From assembly GCA_009760855.2 (NCBI GenBank), contig WPIO01000004.1, positions 4,188,501-4,252,500 of the forward strand: a stretch of DNA of 64,000 nt, read 5' to 3'. How positions within the stretch are numbered: the first letter of the stretch is position 1; each line of letters begins with the position of its first letter. This document shows positions 10,345-21,189 of the stretch, in pieces. Both the position numbers and the translations under genes were made by a program. The stretch is from Cristatella mucedo (taxonomy: Eukaryota; Bryozoa; Phylactolaemata; Cristatellidae). The notes beneath the pieces are model-generated. The model was given only the letters and a program-made list of their open reading frames with translations, ran no database searches and was not told the DNA's origin.

Positions 10345-10600
10345 CTTGTGTTTCGGTGGTAAGGGACCCAGTGCGAAATACGGTTCTAGCCCCAAGCACG
10401 TCAGGAAAAAGACAGAGGGCAGGAAGGAGCGATATCCTCTTGTGCCAATACAACAATTTGGAAAAGCATAGGCCTTTTCCGTTCAGCAGCGTATAGTCGC
10501 CCCTGTTTCTTTCTGCAATGCACGTTTAATGGGACTGTGGTTGAAGTCCTGCTGGACATATACGGTCCGAAATTCTACATTCTCATTCTACATCAGTAGG
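10345..10600 (+). pseudogene. Gypsy gag zinc-knuckle and protease remnants
   Basis: At about 10,348-10,410 the frame CFGGKGPSAKYGSSPKH has the spacing of a retroviral CCHC knuckle, with cysteines and histidine replaced (CFGCGxxGHxAxxC-like). About 130 bp on (10,526-10,570) the frame FNGTVVEVLLDIYG resembles the retropepsin active-site strand in which D-T-G is normally found; here it reads D-I-Y-G. Both are expected between gag and RT of a Gypsy element, and both are inactive here. Confidence 0.5.
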
Positions 10601-10779
10601 AACTATGCCCAGCACATCTCTTCTATTGGTTGAGGCCTCAGTGCATGCTAGGCGCGATGCGCATCTATGGATAATGTAGGAAGTGTACTTATCGCAAAGA
10701 CAACAGTTCGGCAAGGCAGAAGCCAAGCGGTGATGCAGTTGCAGTGCAGCTTTGGGGCACGGTAAGAACTCCTGTTTGA

Positions 10780-12470
10780 AGGAGCTCGTCTGCCAGATGC
10801 CGTACTTTTAAGCAAAACGCCAATAGTCCCAGAAAATAAAGGTACATTCTGGGTGAGAACAATGAACCTCACAGACAAACTGTTGACGTTAAATGCCCGC
10901 TATGTAAGAGGTGACTTCAAACAGTCGATTGGACATGCTGAACCAGTTTCCCAACTAGTGTGCTCAGACGGCGACCACGAGCAAAAGCTACACAAGAGGG
11001 TGTGGACACGGCAGCACACCATTTTTCAGGGAAACAGGGGCAGCAGTTAACGAGTTTGCTTATGAAAAATCGCCAAGTGTTCTCCTAAAGCTCGAGGGAT
11101 TTGGGAAAGCGCAATACAATAGCGCGACATTCAGTTGCAGCCTCAAGCAGTGCCGGTCCTACAGTGCCCTAGGCGCATTACACTTTCGCTACAGGCCCCA
11201 GTTAGGAAGAAATTCGCTGAGATGCTGGACAATGGTATGAACGAGCGATCGACCAGTCCGCGAGCACCGTCTTTAGTGATCGTCAGAAAGCCGTCGGGTG
11301 ACCTCAGAATTTGTGCTGGTTATCGCAAACTCAATGAGGCTACCGTGAGGGACAGCTACCAATTGCTCAATCTCACAGAGGCGCTGGACCGTCTTTACAA
11401 AGCTAAGCTATTAGCAGCATCAATATGATATCCGGTTACGATCAAGTTGAGTTTGCTGAAGCAGATAGACTGACAACGGCGTTTTTATCACCCTATGGCC
11501 TGGCCTCTACCAGTATTGTCGTATGCCATTCGGACTCAACAATGCCCCAGGTACATTTCAATGTGTCGTGAAAGACCTCATTCAAGTGCTTGACACAGAA
11601 GATGCCCTGGCAAGACACTGTGACGACTTTGTTTGCTTCTACGAAACATGGAATGACCGTATGGCTGACCTTGATAGAGTTCTAAGCCTGTTCAGGTCAT
11701 CTTGAGTTTTGAGGAACAAACGAGTGATTTGCCTAACAGGAATTTGCTTTCCTGAAACACGTAGTGTCTGCAGGAAGCACAAGATCAATGCCAAAAAAAT
11801 GTCAGCCATCCACGACTGGCGAGTACCTAAGGATGAAGGCTGGAGAGCTGTCAAGCCTCCTGGGACTAGTAGGCTTTTATCGTAACTTCATCCCGGGCCA
11901 TGCCCAGATTTACGCTGTCCTCTACGAACAGCTAAAGCAATTCGAGTGGTCGGGAGAATGTACATCGGCCTGCAACAAATTCAACGAGCTGCTCATTGAT
12001 GGGTATGTACTGGAGCTCTCAATGCAGACCTTCCATTCGTCGTAACTTGTGATATTTTTGCTCAGTGGTGGCTGGCTTTCCGTGCTCTCCGCTCTTATAG
12101 AGCGGAGAGCACGTTGCCGGTGGCATTTGGAGGGCAACAACTGAATGAATGCCAGAGAGGCGAAATAGTCGGCCACCGAGAGCTGAAGTGCCTTGCACTA
12201 GCGTAGGTTCTGAAAGTGTACAGGCCCTACTTGTTGGGCACTACTACATTCACACTGTACACTGACCCCGAAGCGGTCCAGTGGTTAATCCTCGAGAAGC
12301 ACGCAGAAGAAACCGCTAGCGTCGATCCCTTGACTTCTGTGGCATTGGACCCAGAAGTTGGATAAGTTCGAATTCAAAGTGTTCCACATACTCGGTGAGG
12401 CACATGCTGTCGTCAATGCTCTAAGCCGGGGATCCCATCACGTCGCAGCTACTAAGTTGAAGTGAGAGTT
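10780..12470 (+). pseudogene. Gypsy pol remnant: RT and RNase H
   Basis: The interval has broken frames in the order expected for Gypsy pol. A pre-RT linker is at 10,853-11,050. RT fingers are at 11,135-11,428 (APSLVIVRKPSGDLRICAGY). RT palm is at 11,523-11,705, with MPFGLNNAPGTFQ and a degenerate catalytic box (HCDDFVCF where LDDILVFS-like is usual). RT connection is at 11,764-12,045, with LLGLVGFYRNFIPGHA. RNase H is at about 12,060-12,440 (YLLGTTTFTLYTDPEAVQWL, then HAEETAS). Stops and frame changes separate the pieces. No integrase is seen; the relic ends where thioredoxin relic A begins. It probably replaced or was inserted over the 5' half of that relic. Confidence 0.85.
12081..12113. 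repeat. perfect 14-bp inverted repeat, 5-nt loop
   Basis: CGTGCTCTCCGCTC - TTATA - GAGCGGAGAGCACG. Perfect pairing over 14 bp within the decayed RNase H region, where a coding hairpin is not expected. Confidence 0.9.
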
Positions 12471-13067
12471 CTCCCTAGAAGAAGGTGTCAAACAAGCGCA
12501 GCATGAGAGCATCTTGATTTGATTTCTCTGCGCTCGAGGCTCGGCTGACTTTTAACTAGATGACCACCTCAGCTTCACAGTCTCGGCTGACTATTTCCAG
12601 TGAACGACCTAGCAATAAATTCGTGCTTACTCGGATAACGATGTCGCAGTCAAGTTGGTTCACGTGTTTGCGACAGCTCGTACAGACTTCTGGAAATCCC
12701 TACGCTGCAGTTTTTCCCATCTTTTGCAATAGGACGCTTACAGTTGCAGCCAAACTGTACACTAGGATTGGTTGTCGAGAGCACATGGCGACTGTACGGC
12801 TCGACTCACCTAGCACTGTCGTTTTATAGGTTCTGTCACCTATCAGTGCTTCCCTTCTTTTCTTGCTCCGGCTTACCTTTCTGCAATACTTATCGCTCGT
12901 CTCTGACTGTGGTTGCTTAACTGTGCCTCTCGTCACCATCAAATTCTTTGGAAACCGTGCCCATCCGTTTCTGTGCTTCCAAGGCTTACAACTCACAACA
13001 AGCAAGTCTGACATCCCTTGACTTAAAGGAACATTAAAAATTCAATAAAATATTGTAGCTAATTTAA

Positions 13068-13228
13068 CAGAGTTTTTTGTATAGCAACTGAAGAGCCTCA
13101 AAAGCTGTCACGGCCGGCCGATTGCAGAGGCAATAAAGGATCGCCCACCGCAAGATTCGAACCCACGACATCGGGACTGAGGTCGTGAAGAGCAACCACC
13201 TTATCTAGTGTGCCATCACGGCTCAATA
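13068..13228 (-). mobile_element. SINE-1, tRNA-derived, near full length
   Basis: On the minus strand: GAGCCGTGATGGCACAC, then a B-box-like GGGTTCGAATC, CGGTGGGCGATCC, and the 3' half ending GCTATACAAAAAACTC. It lies in the intron-3 part of thioredoxin relic A and is absent from the other copies. Confidence 0.88.
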
Positions 13229-13871
13229 AACAATTCCACCTGTAGCCACGTGAATCGTCCTTTAATTGCTCGTTCGTGCTGAAAGTGTGACTCAAAAGAT
13301 TATATGGTGGCTATTATTGTTTTTCTTATTTATCGTTAGATATCCTAGAAACAAATGAGGATACCAATATTCGCACATCTGTAAAAGAAGTTAGCATATC
13401 AACTCATTTTTGCAAATGCTTGAAGATGGATGTACGCTAATTGGGACAGAACCGTTCCGAACTCGCGTGTTTTAAAGCAACCATTATCCAGTTTCTTAGC
13501 TCAGTTGGACTCATGTTAACAATGCCAAACCATCGTGCCTCACTGGACTTTTCTGCAGGGTAGCTGTATGCTTAAAGTAGCATGTGCATTTAGTTGTTAA
13601 TCGACACCATGTGCAGAAGAAGTTGCTTTTTGACAAGTACTTTGTATTTATATGGTAATGCTTGCTGCAGAAGTTGTCAGAAGCCTATAAAGTACATGCT
13701 ATGCCGACATGTATTCTGTTTAAAAATGAAGAAAAGGTGAGATAAAGCGTTGTTTGCTTTTAGGGCCTAACTGCCTGTGTGCCATAGTTCTCTTGGCGCT
13801 GTGCACATGAATTTTTGTTATTATTACTCCTATTATTATTGAATAACGTTGTACGACCTTAACGTCTAATG

Positions 13872-14035
13872 GTGAGCCGTGATGGCACACCAGGTAAGGC
13901 GGTTGCTTTCACGACCTCGGTCCCGAGGTCGTGGGTTCGATTCCTGCGGTGGGCGATCCTTTATCGCCACTGCATGCGGTCGTGAAAGCTGTAAAGGCTC
14001 TTCTGTCGCTATACAAAAAGAGGCTGTTCATTCAG
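13872..14035 (+). mobile_element. SINE-1, full-length reference copy
   Basis: A tRNA-derived SINE of about 165 bp. The A-box region is TGGCACACCAGG. The B box GGTTCGATTCC at 13,934-13,944 matches the pol III consensus exactly. The body has GCGATCCTTTATCGCCACTG and the 3' end is GGCTGTTCATTCAG. It inserted in intron 4 of relic A, just after the sequence equivalent to ACGTCTAGTG in the intact genes. Confidence 0.9.
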
Positions 14036-14107
14036 TTAGGATTTTTTAATGGTTGTGGAAAACCCATAAACGAAATGCACCTGAAGTGCAATGGCATTAT
14101 AATATTG

Positions 14108-14305
14108 CGGACACTGCATGCTGCCCCTAATCATGTTTGCATGCTGACCCTGTGCCTGTCATCCCTAACCATGTAATGCATTTTGTCATCGAGCATGCTA
14201 CCACTAATCATTTGATCGTGCTTCATTTGAAGCAAATGTAAAGTGCCTAGAAAGAGATTGAGTTCTCTTAGGGTGCTATATCAAATGTATTATTATTAGC
14301 AGTAG
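14108..14305 (+). mobile_element. LINE-A 3' tail fragment
   Basis: The ACACTGCATGCTGCC...CATGCTGACCCTGTGC 3' UTR segment is followed by CTAGAAAGAGATTGAGTTCT and an ATTATTAG/AGTAGT microsatellite. Confidence 0.85.
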
Positions 14306-14467
14306 TAGTAGTAATAGTAGTATGTACGTATTCTATCGCCTGGCCCTTGCCTGAATGGCTTTGAGGCGGCCAGCCACCGAAAAACTCGCTCGACTGGTAA
14401 CATAATGTGGTTAACGTGGTCTGGCTCACTTTAGCTGCCTCACTTAAGTGTTTAGTCGCGTCAGATT

Positions 14468-15552
14468 TGTACCTTTGCTTTTATCCCTCCCAGCCTTCGA
14501 GCACCTCAAATTCTCTCAACTCACTTGCTGCATGCATTGATGACATCCGCACATGGATGGCAGCAAATTTTCTAAAACTTAACGATGATAAAACTAACTT
14601 ACTAGTTATGGGCAAACCCAGTGTGATCCAGAGATTAGACAGGCTGACTCTCAAAATTGGCTCTGCCAGCATATCTCCAGTTGAATCAGCTCGAAATCTA
14701 GGTGTCATATTCCAAAGCGACCTCTCGTTAGACGACCATATCAGCTCCACAGTCAAATCCGCCTATTTTCAGCTCCATAACATTGCTAAAATTCGGGCTT
14801 GTTTAGATAAAGATACCACATCTAAGTTGGTCCATGCATTCGTGACATCCCGTCTCGACTTCTGCAACTCACTGCTTACTGGCCTACCAGCATGTGCGAT
14901 CAGGCGATTGCAGCTGGTGCAAAACTCGGCAGCTAGACTTGTCTGCCGTGAGCTTCGCAGTTGCCACATTACTCCACTTCTCGCCGACCTGCACTGGCTA
15001 CCAGTCAAGCAACGGATTGACTTCAAGGTTTTGTCGCTCACTTTTAGGTCCCTTCATTCTATGGCTCCAGCCTATCTCTCAGATATACTACCCCATCAGG
15101 CCAAGCATCGTACCACTTGCTTTTCGGAATCCAACAGTCTTGAAATACCTCGTACAAACCTCAAATCCTTTGGAGACCGTGCATTTAGTTCATATGCTCC
15201 CAAAGCCTGGAACTCCCTCCCGACCTGCGTCAGAACATCCCCTGACCTGACCACATTTAAAAGGAACCTAAAAACACACCTATTTAGGACAGCATTTAGT
15301 GGGTCCCTGTGATTCGTCCTTGATGTGCTTATGCGTGCTGACACTGTGCATGCTGCCACTAACCACATTTGCATGCTGACCCTGTGCATGTCACCCCTAA
15401 CCATATTATTCATTTCGTTTGTTTTTCAAGCATGATTTTACTTACCATTCAATTGCATTTCACTTTACAGCAAATGTAAAGCGCCTAGAGAGAGATTAAT
15501 TTCTCTGAGGGCGCTTTATCAAGTGAATTATTATTATTATTATTATTATTTA
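14468..15552 (+). mobile_element. LINE-A copy, 5'-truncated within RT
   Basis: Starts just after the catalytic box (CTTTTATCCCTCCCAGCCTT) and keeps an open frame of 301 codons to 15,312, then the 3' UTR, stem-loop and TTA tail. It differs from copy 1 at few positions over the shared 3' kilobase, so both derive from a recent LINE-A subfamily. It sits in intron 4 of thioredoxin relic A. Confidence 0.92.
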
Positions 15553-15959
15553 GTCGCGTCAGATTGTTTAGTCGCATCAGCTTCATGGGAAACTTTGCTT
15601 CTGGATCAGAACTGCCATCTCGGCAGTCATTGAGAACATACTACCTATAGCGATTTCCTGCTTGCATTGAACTCTATGGATGACAATGGTGCATCATACT
15701 TCCATTGAACCGCCAAAGCCAGTCAACCTAGTATTTATTTACGTCTTTGTGACTTCTGAAGTGTACATCTCGAAAGCTAGAATCGTGCATTGTCAGAAAT
15801 GAACTATTCTTGAGCTTATGCTGCTGTTTTGGCCTGATTCACTGGTCTTTTCCGGCATTCCTATTTCCTAAAGACTTGGGTTTTCAGCTTTAGTCTTTTA
15901 TTTATATACAACCGGTATTCTTCAACTTTCATGTAGCTTATGTTGCTTTTATTTGTGCT

Positions 15960-16290
15960 TATATGGTAGAAAACTTTCTAAAATCGTATAGCGATTAAAC
16001 TAACTTACTAGTTATAGAAATACCTAGCGTTATCTCAGAAATTAGCAAGTCTAACTATCAAGATGTGCTCGCTAAGCACATCTCCTGTAGCCTCTGCATT
16101 TTATCAGTATTGTGTTGCAAATTGTCCTTCCACTAGATGACCACATTAGCTCCACAGTCAAACTACATCTACTGTCTGCTTAGTAGTGGTGCAGAAATTT
16201 GGAATTACATAGATAAGGATACCACGGCGTGCTAGTTCACGCATTTGTGCGTGACTTTCCTCCTAGACGTCTGAAACTCCAGCTGGTGCG
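15960..16290 (+). mobile_element. old LINE-A fragment
   Basis: Strongly diverged but collinear with the LINE-A segment ATGGCAGCAAATTTTCTAAA through GACACATCC: for example ATGGTAGAAAACTTTCTAAA, ACTAACTTACTAGTTATAG and CTCCACAGTCAAACT. Much older than the neighbouring copy. Confidence 0.7.
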
Positions 16291-17464
16291 TAGCTATCGT
16301 TTTTTACTCGTACGTTTTGGAAGATAGCTCTAGGTTGGTATATTTTCACGTGATTTATTTTCGGCAGGCTGCGAAATAATGCGCTAGCTGAAGTATTGCA
16401 GATGTCATTAACCGACGGTGTTCATCTGCAGCTGTAGTCACTTAGAGAGCCATCAAGCTACAAGCGATTCCATCCAAACGTTTGCACGCTTGCACCAGTA
16501 AGAACGTGTCTTGTAACGTGAATCTCCATATATTCATTATGCGTACTAACTACCTCGACAATCGATAGCTAAGCTTACCTTGGGAGCTTGTCATTATTTA
16601 CTACTTTTAACTGTGATTTTATGGTTTTAGAGTAATATTCAAGTGTATTTTTCACGTTTCATAACTAGTTTTTACTAAACTAACCGGGAACAACTATTGG
16701 TAAACCACAACTTAGATTAGCAAGGTTGAAAGACTAAATCAAGTATAAACTAGGCTTGCAAAAATTTCGTTTTCATGCCTCGTTCCTGCGATAGTAGAAG
16801 CACGAAATCTTGAGATCGTATTTCTAATTGTAATCGTGTTTCTGTTTCTAACGATAGCCTAAACTTATGAGAGCTTTCATGATGCATTTTCTCGGTGCAT
16901 TAAGCAAGCGCCCTTTAGTGAGAACGAAAGCGTGCCCCGTAGGCTTATTTTCTCTTTGGACAGAGTGTTAGTCAGTTTAAGGGATTGTTGCTTAGTGTTG
17001 CTACAGTGGCTGAAAGCCAAAATGTGATCAGTACTCTTTCACCACTCACTCTCCCGCCGGGTATTGTTCGCAGTCCTAGTGAGTCCGTCATGCCAGAGTG
17101 TCTGCCCTCGTAATGATACCTCCGATTCATTAGTCGAAGATTTTGAATGCTGCTTTCTATTGTTGCCATGCGTGAGAATGTGTGCAAGAGCATTTCCCAT
17201 GTGATTATTTATTTTGGGTTTTTCTAACCAATGCTGAAAAGTACAAGCACTTGTTTTATGATCTTTAATGGTTTCTTACATTTTAGGGCAAGCCAATATT
17301 CGCAACAAATATCGAGATGATTAAGCCAGAGTTCCTGAATCTCGCTGCTTAGATTCTAGGCATCGATTGGAAAATCACTGTGAGCGAAAATTTGAGCAAA
17401 CATTGGCCTCAATAAAAAGTATAACTGAAGTTCACTACACATGCCGTAAATTAGTCGCATGCTA

Positions 17465-17638
17465 CATCATGCTTCCTAGATCATGACTCTGCTATGCTTC
17501 CCACTTTCTCTTTGTTGCGTGAAATGAAGTCTGCTGGCTACCGAATGCATACCAAAAGCCGCTTTGGCTGTGAGTGCGCTATAAAAAAAACTGCGTAACA
17601 CCCACATAGTCTTTGCGGATTTACAGATGGAGATACGC
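17465..17638 (+). mobile_element. LINE-B 3' tail fragment
   Basis: Reads ATGCTTCCCACTTTCTCTTT, GCTACCGAATGCATACC, CGCTTTGGCTGTGAGTGCGC and CAGATGGAGATACG: the last 170 bp of LINE-B. Confidence 0.88.
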
Positions 17639-17805
17639 TAGTGAGCCGTAATAGCACGCTAATTAAGGCGGTTGCTTTTCATTACCTCGGTCCCGAGGTC
17701 GAGGGTTCGAATCGTTCGATGAGTTTTCCTTAATCGCCGCTGTAAGCTTTTTTGATAGCCGCAGAGGCTCTTCTGTCACTATACGAAAGAGGCTGTTAAA
17801 TCAGC
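17639..17805 (+). mobile_element. SINE-1 copy
   Basis: GTGAGCCGTAATAGCACGC head, B box GGTTCGAATCG (one change from consensus) and 3' end GAGGCTGTTAAATCAG. It abuts the LINE-B tail. Confidence 0.88.
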
Positions 17806-17983
17806 CATCGTTTTTTCTGAATTTGAGGACCGCGAGCGGGTATACTCCAGCCAATGTATTCGCTTAACCACGCCCACAATAGCGCACCGAAATTTGCGTT
17901 GCCTATAATACTGTAAGTTCGCGTCGCTAGCGCGTTTAAAGCACGAGCGATCGGAAGTACGAAGCACAAGAGCACACTTCTTC

Positions 17984-18495
<512 letters not shown>

Positions 18496-18816
18496 AGCGC
18501 AAGAGCACACTTCTTCTAATTATTATTTATACAGCGAACAGACGCACTGTTGCTGAGAGCTAGTTCCAGTTGCCTGCTTTCCGGACTTTTCGCCGACGGT
18601 CGCCTTCGGCGTAGTGACATGGTATCTGGTTGAGCAGCCTCACTGGTCACTGGAAGCAGAAGAGCCTACCTAAACGGCTATCCCCGCCGCGCCGCTCGCT
18701 GTGCGCCCGCCATTAAGTATCGCCCACCGGCGGACCGGAACCCACGACCTCACGACCCATAGCCTCACGACCTCAGAGCCTCACGACCTCAGAGCCTCAC
18801 GCCGCGTAGCGCGAGC
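18496..18816. other. spacer with short degenerate repeats
   Basis: Contains a fragment matching the minus strand of SINE-1 (CGCCCACCGGCGGACCGGAA, about 18,721) and a short tandem CCTCACGACCTCAGAG repeat (about 18,752-18,800). No gene seen. Confidence 0.5.
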
Positions 18817-18945
18817 AGTAGTATGTAAATGAATGTCATGTTGCCTAGGGCTCTACTATTTCACTCTTTATCAACCTCTCTACGTTCGGTTGATTCGTCG
18901 CTCATCTCGAGACCGTGTCAACGTGACACTCATTTACATACTACT
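18817..18945. repeat. 129-bp palindromic element with 27-bp inverted ends
   Basis: Left end AGTAGTATGTAAATGAATGT (18,817 onwards) and right end, reverse-complemented, AGTAGTATGTAAATGAGTGT (ending 18,945). The 27-bp arms match at 25 positions. It sits at the left border of the AT-rich Polinton-like relic and could be a MITE or a remnant of that element's terminal repeat. Polintons characteristically start with AG. Confidence 0.7.
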
Positions 18946-19060
18946 CAGTGGTATACATTGTATATAAAAGTTACTTAGAAGGAGAATTTCAACTATTTTT
19001 GCTTGAACACTAGATTGAATAATTCATGTTTAACAAAATAATTCTATAGTATAAAATAAA

Positions 19061-19186
19061 ATGGAAATAATTCCTACGCCAGATACTAATGCCGAAAGAA
19101 GCCGCTGCTTTGATGAACTTGGAAGAAATAGCTGCACGCAAAAAAAGAATGAAATCGCAGCTGTCGTGTTAAATTCAAAGGTTTAA
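19061..19186 (+). other. short 41-codon frame, unknown
   Basis: ATG at 19,061, after an A-rich leader, opens a 41-codon frame (MEIIPTPDTNAERSRCFDEL..). No homology recognised. It could be a small gene of the Polinton-like element or chance. The following stretch to 19,690 holds nothing I recognise. Confidence 0.25.
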
Positions 19187-19701
19187 TATCTCCAGCATTT
19201 GTTATTTGAGTTTTTAAATTTACGGCAAATTAGATTTCATTACTATGGAAATAATGAACAAATTTTAATCGGGTATCAAGTTAAACCGCATGTCCAGAAA
19301 TGATGTTTCTTTGTTCAGACGGTATTGCACAACTCAAGAACAAGGCAAAGTAGAATATCCGAAGCAAGAGAGATAACTTGCAGATTTACTAGTAGCCAAG
19401 CGAAATCTTACGCTACAAATGCTAGATTACCAATTTGGAGAGGAAAATAAAGAGCCCTAGTAGAGAAGAAGGAAGAAAAGTGCGCAAGTGCAAATATGAT
19501 TACGGAGATTATTAAGTCAATATCAGAATGCCCGTACAAAGTTATGAGAAGTTGAGCAATACCATACTAAAGTCGACCTTTTACGACATAGAATCATCTT
19601 CCCCTCACAAGGCTGCTTCGGTTGTCTAATTTTACTTCACGCCCACACGATTGTTGAGTCGTTTCGCAATACCGTTAGATGATGGTGCCAGGTGACATAA
19701 G

Positions 19702-19712
19702 CCTATATATAG
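19702..19712 (+). promoter_or_regulatory. TATA-box-like core promoter
   Basis: CTATATATAGA lies about 25-30 bp before GCATTAGTTG, an initiator-like sequence, and just upstream of the acidic repeat frame. Base composition makes chance matches possible. Confidence 0.4.
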
Positions 19713-19719
19713 AAGCGTA

Positions 19720-20195
19720 TCCGGGCATTAGTTGATAATACGGCTCCTATCGTCGCCGTTCGTGCGTTCGGCTCTTTCCTTCAGACTTGCTTTGATTGCG
19801 AATATGATGGCGATACTGATGGCGATTGTGATGGCGAGTATGATGGCGAGTGGGATGGCGAGTATGATGGCGAGTGTGATGGCGATTGTGATGATGTGCA
19901 TGATTTTGGTCATCCTTTAAAGATATTCAATATAACAGACGAATACATAACCGAAACGGAGTTACCAGCTGTATTGCGAAATGACGACCTACTAGACGAG
20001 CTATGTATCGTCTGTGAGGACTTCGAAAGCTTGTCTTGTGAGTTCGATTTTGATTCAATAATATTCGAGGAATCCTTGTTACCTGAGCCAAGCGTCGAAT
20101 CGAAACGAACCTTTTATCTGAATCAAGCACTGAAATCGAGAAGTCAAATGTCTGAACCAAGCACTGAAATCGAAACGAACCTTGTATCTATCTGA
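19720..20195 (+). CDS. acidic Asp-Gly-Glu repeat frame, unknown function
   Basis: This plus frame is open from about 19,720 to TGA/TAA at about 20,195. It has a short hydrophobic start, then a repeat of DGE/DGD tetrapeptides (CEYDGDTDGDCDGEYDGEWD at about 19,795-19,855). A Glu/Asp-rich segment with a Cys pair (ELCIVCEDFESLSCEFDFD) and a Ser-Glu-Pro-rich repeat (EPSVES, EPSTEIE) follow. It resembles an acidic, probably disordered protein. I find no in-frame ATG before the repeat, so the start is unclear (non-ATG, upstream exon, or decay). It lies in the Polinton-like relic, but no Polinton family is recognised. Function unknown. Confidence 0.4.
19800..19891 (+). repeat. 12-bp tandem repeat (GATGGCGAGTAT type)
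   Basis: About seven degenerate 12-bp units. In one frame they encode Tyr/Cys/Trp-Asp-Gly-Glu and in another ATG-rich Met-Ala-Ser-Met. The 12-bp period keeps every frame. Confidence 0.85.
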
Positions 20196-20368
20196 ATCAA
20201 GCATAAAGTCAATGCCTGAACCAAGCGCTGAAGTTGAAACGCAAACGGTAGCTGAATCAAGCACCAAAATCGTCAAGTCAATGTCTGAGCCAAGCGCTGA
20301 AACGTAAAGAAAACTAATAGTAAAAGGAGCGTAAAATCACTCATAGCACAAAGCTGTCCCCTATTATA

Positions 20369-20718
20369 GTGACTTTATTGGTGGGACAACGGCTCAAAAG
20401 TACAGTGGCTTTAATGACCGGATATTCGAAACTGCTAAAGAGTACAGTGGCTTTAAAGGAAGCACGACGGCTCGAGAGTAAAGTGTCTTTAATGAAAGGA
20501 TACTTGGCTCTGCTCGAAATTAGTGGGTTTAAAGGAAGGATGACAGATTGAGAGTAACGTGTCTTTAATGATGGGATACTTGGAACTACTCGAGAGTAAA
20601 GTGACTTTAACTGCAGGACGACGGGTCAAGAGTAAAGTGGCTTTAATGATAGGATTCTCGAGTCTGCTCGAGAGTAGGGCGACTTTAATGGCAGGATACT
20701 TGGGTCTGCTCGAGAGAG
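20369..20718 (+). repeat. alternating 36/42-bp coding-type repeat array
   Basis: Nine units in the order 36, 42, 36, 40, 36, 42, 36, 42, 40 bp, each starting GTG(G/A/T)CTTTAA. Short units continue AAGGAAGCACGACGGCTCGA-like, and long units ATGAAAGGATACTTGGCTCT-like. Every unit except two decayed ones is a multiple of three, and the plus frame reads as a two-part helical-looking repeat: VALMTGYSKLLKST then VALKEARRLESK. The frame is open only to TGA at 20,549-20,551, because one unit has lost 2 bp. This pattern indicates a former protein of alternating 12- and 14-residue modules. Protein family not recognised. Confidence 0.75.
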
Positions 20719-20794
20719 AAGGAATCGGCTGAATATAGTGATCCATTCATTGGTCAACAAAATTTCAGAATAAAAAAATGAAAGTTTATATAGA

Positions 20795-21073
20795 ATGCCC
20801 GACCTAAGAAAAAAGTATGCCAACCAAAGGTCTGAAGAAGTTGTGCAATACAATACAAAATTAAGATCCTGTCTAACTAATCTAACAAAGATAAGATATG
20901 CTCTAAAACTTGTAAACATAGTCAAATCATTAGGAGTAACAATTAATAGTAGTTATATTCCTTCTGCTTCCAGTTTTTCTAATGTTGTTCATGTGTTAGC
21001 AGCAGTATCTACAATGTTGTATCAATTTACGGTGTTCTTGCTGAAATTGATGAACGCAAAAGATCAAATCTAG
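20795..21073 (+). pseudogene. small helical frame of the Polinton-like relic, unknown
   Basis: A 92-codon frame (MPDLRKKYANQRSEEVVQYN..) with a central hydrophobic segment; a second frame with Glu/Lys-rich helical sequence overlaps its end and runs to about 21,170. It looks like a decayed small structural or accessory gene, but I cannot assign it. Confidence 0.3.
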
Positions 21074-21189
21074 AAGCAAATGCAAAGTTGATCTCAGAGG
21101 TAACTGATGCTTTGTCTGATCAAATAATAACTAGAGATAATTTGATGATATTGTTAAAGACTCGGATGTAATAGAAATTGCTCAAAAGT

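Larger units (their letters stand above)
12560..17460 (+). pseudogene. thioredoxin relic A (exons 4-5 and 3' flank)
   Basis: This stretch aligns in order with the thioredoxin genes at 31-37 kb and 53-58 kb, from intron 3 through the 3' flank, and with relic B in intron 3. Exon 4 is 13,671-13,736, after ttgctgcag and before a GT donor. It is 66 nt and in frame, and encodes KLSEAYKVHAMPTCILFKNE.. with the cis-proline segment A-M-P-T. Exon 5 is 17,287-17,352 after ttttag, also 66 nt, ending in ..LNLAA and TAG. AATAAA follows at about 17,411. Exons 1-3 are absent; the Gypsy relic lies where they should be. SINE-1 (two copies) and LINE-A (three pieces) have inserted. With no active-site exon it cannot encode a working thioredoxin alone. 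Confidence 0.85.

Noticed and set aside
13872-14035. Possible functional tRNA genes (exact B box GGTTCGATTCC)
   Set aside because: No cloverleaf with acceptor stem was found, the body continues into a SINE-specific sequence, and several copies exist in the window.
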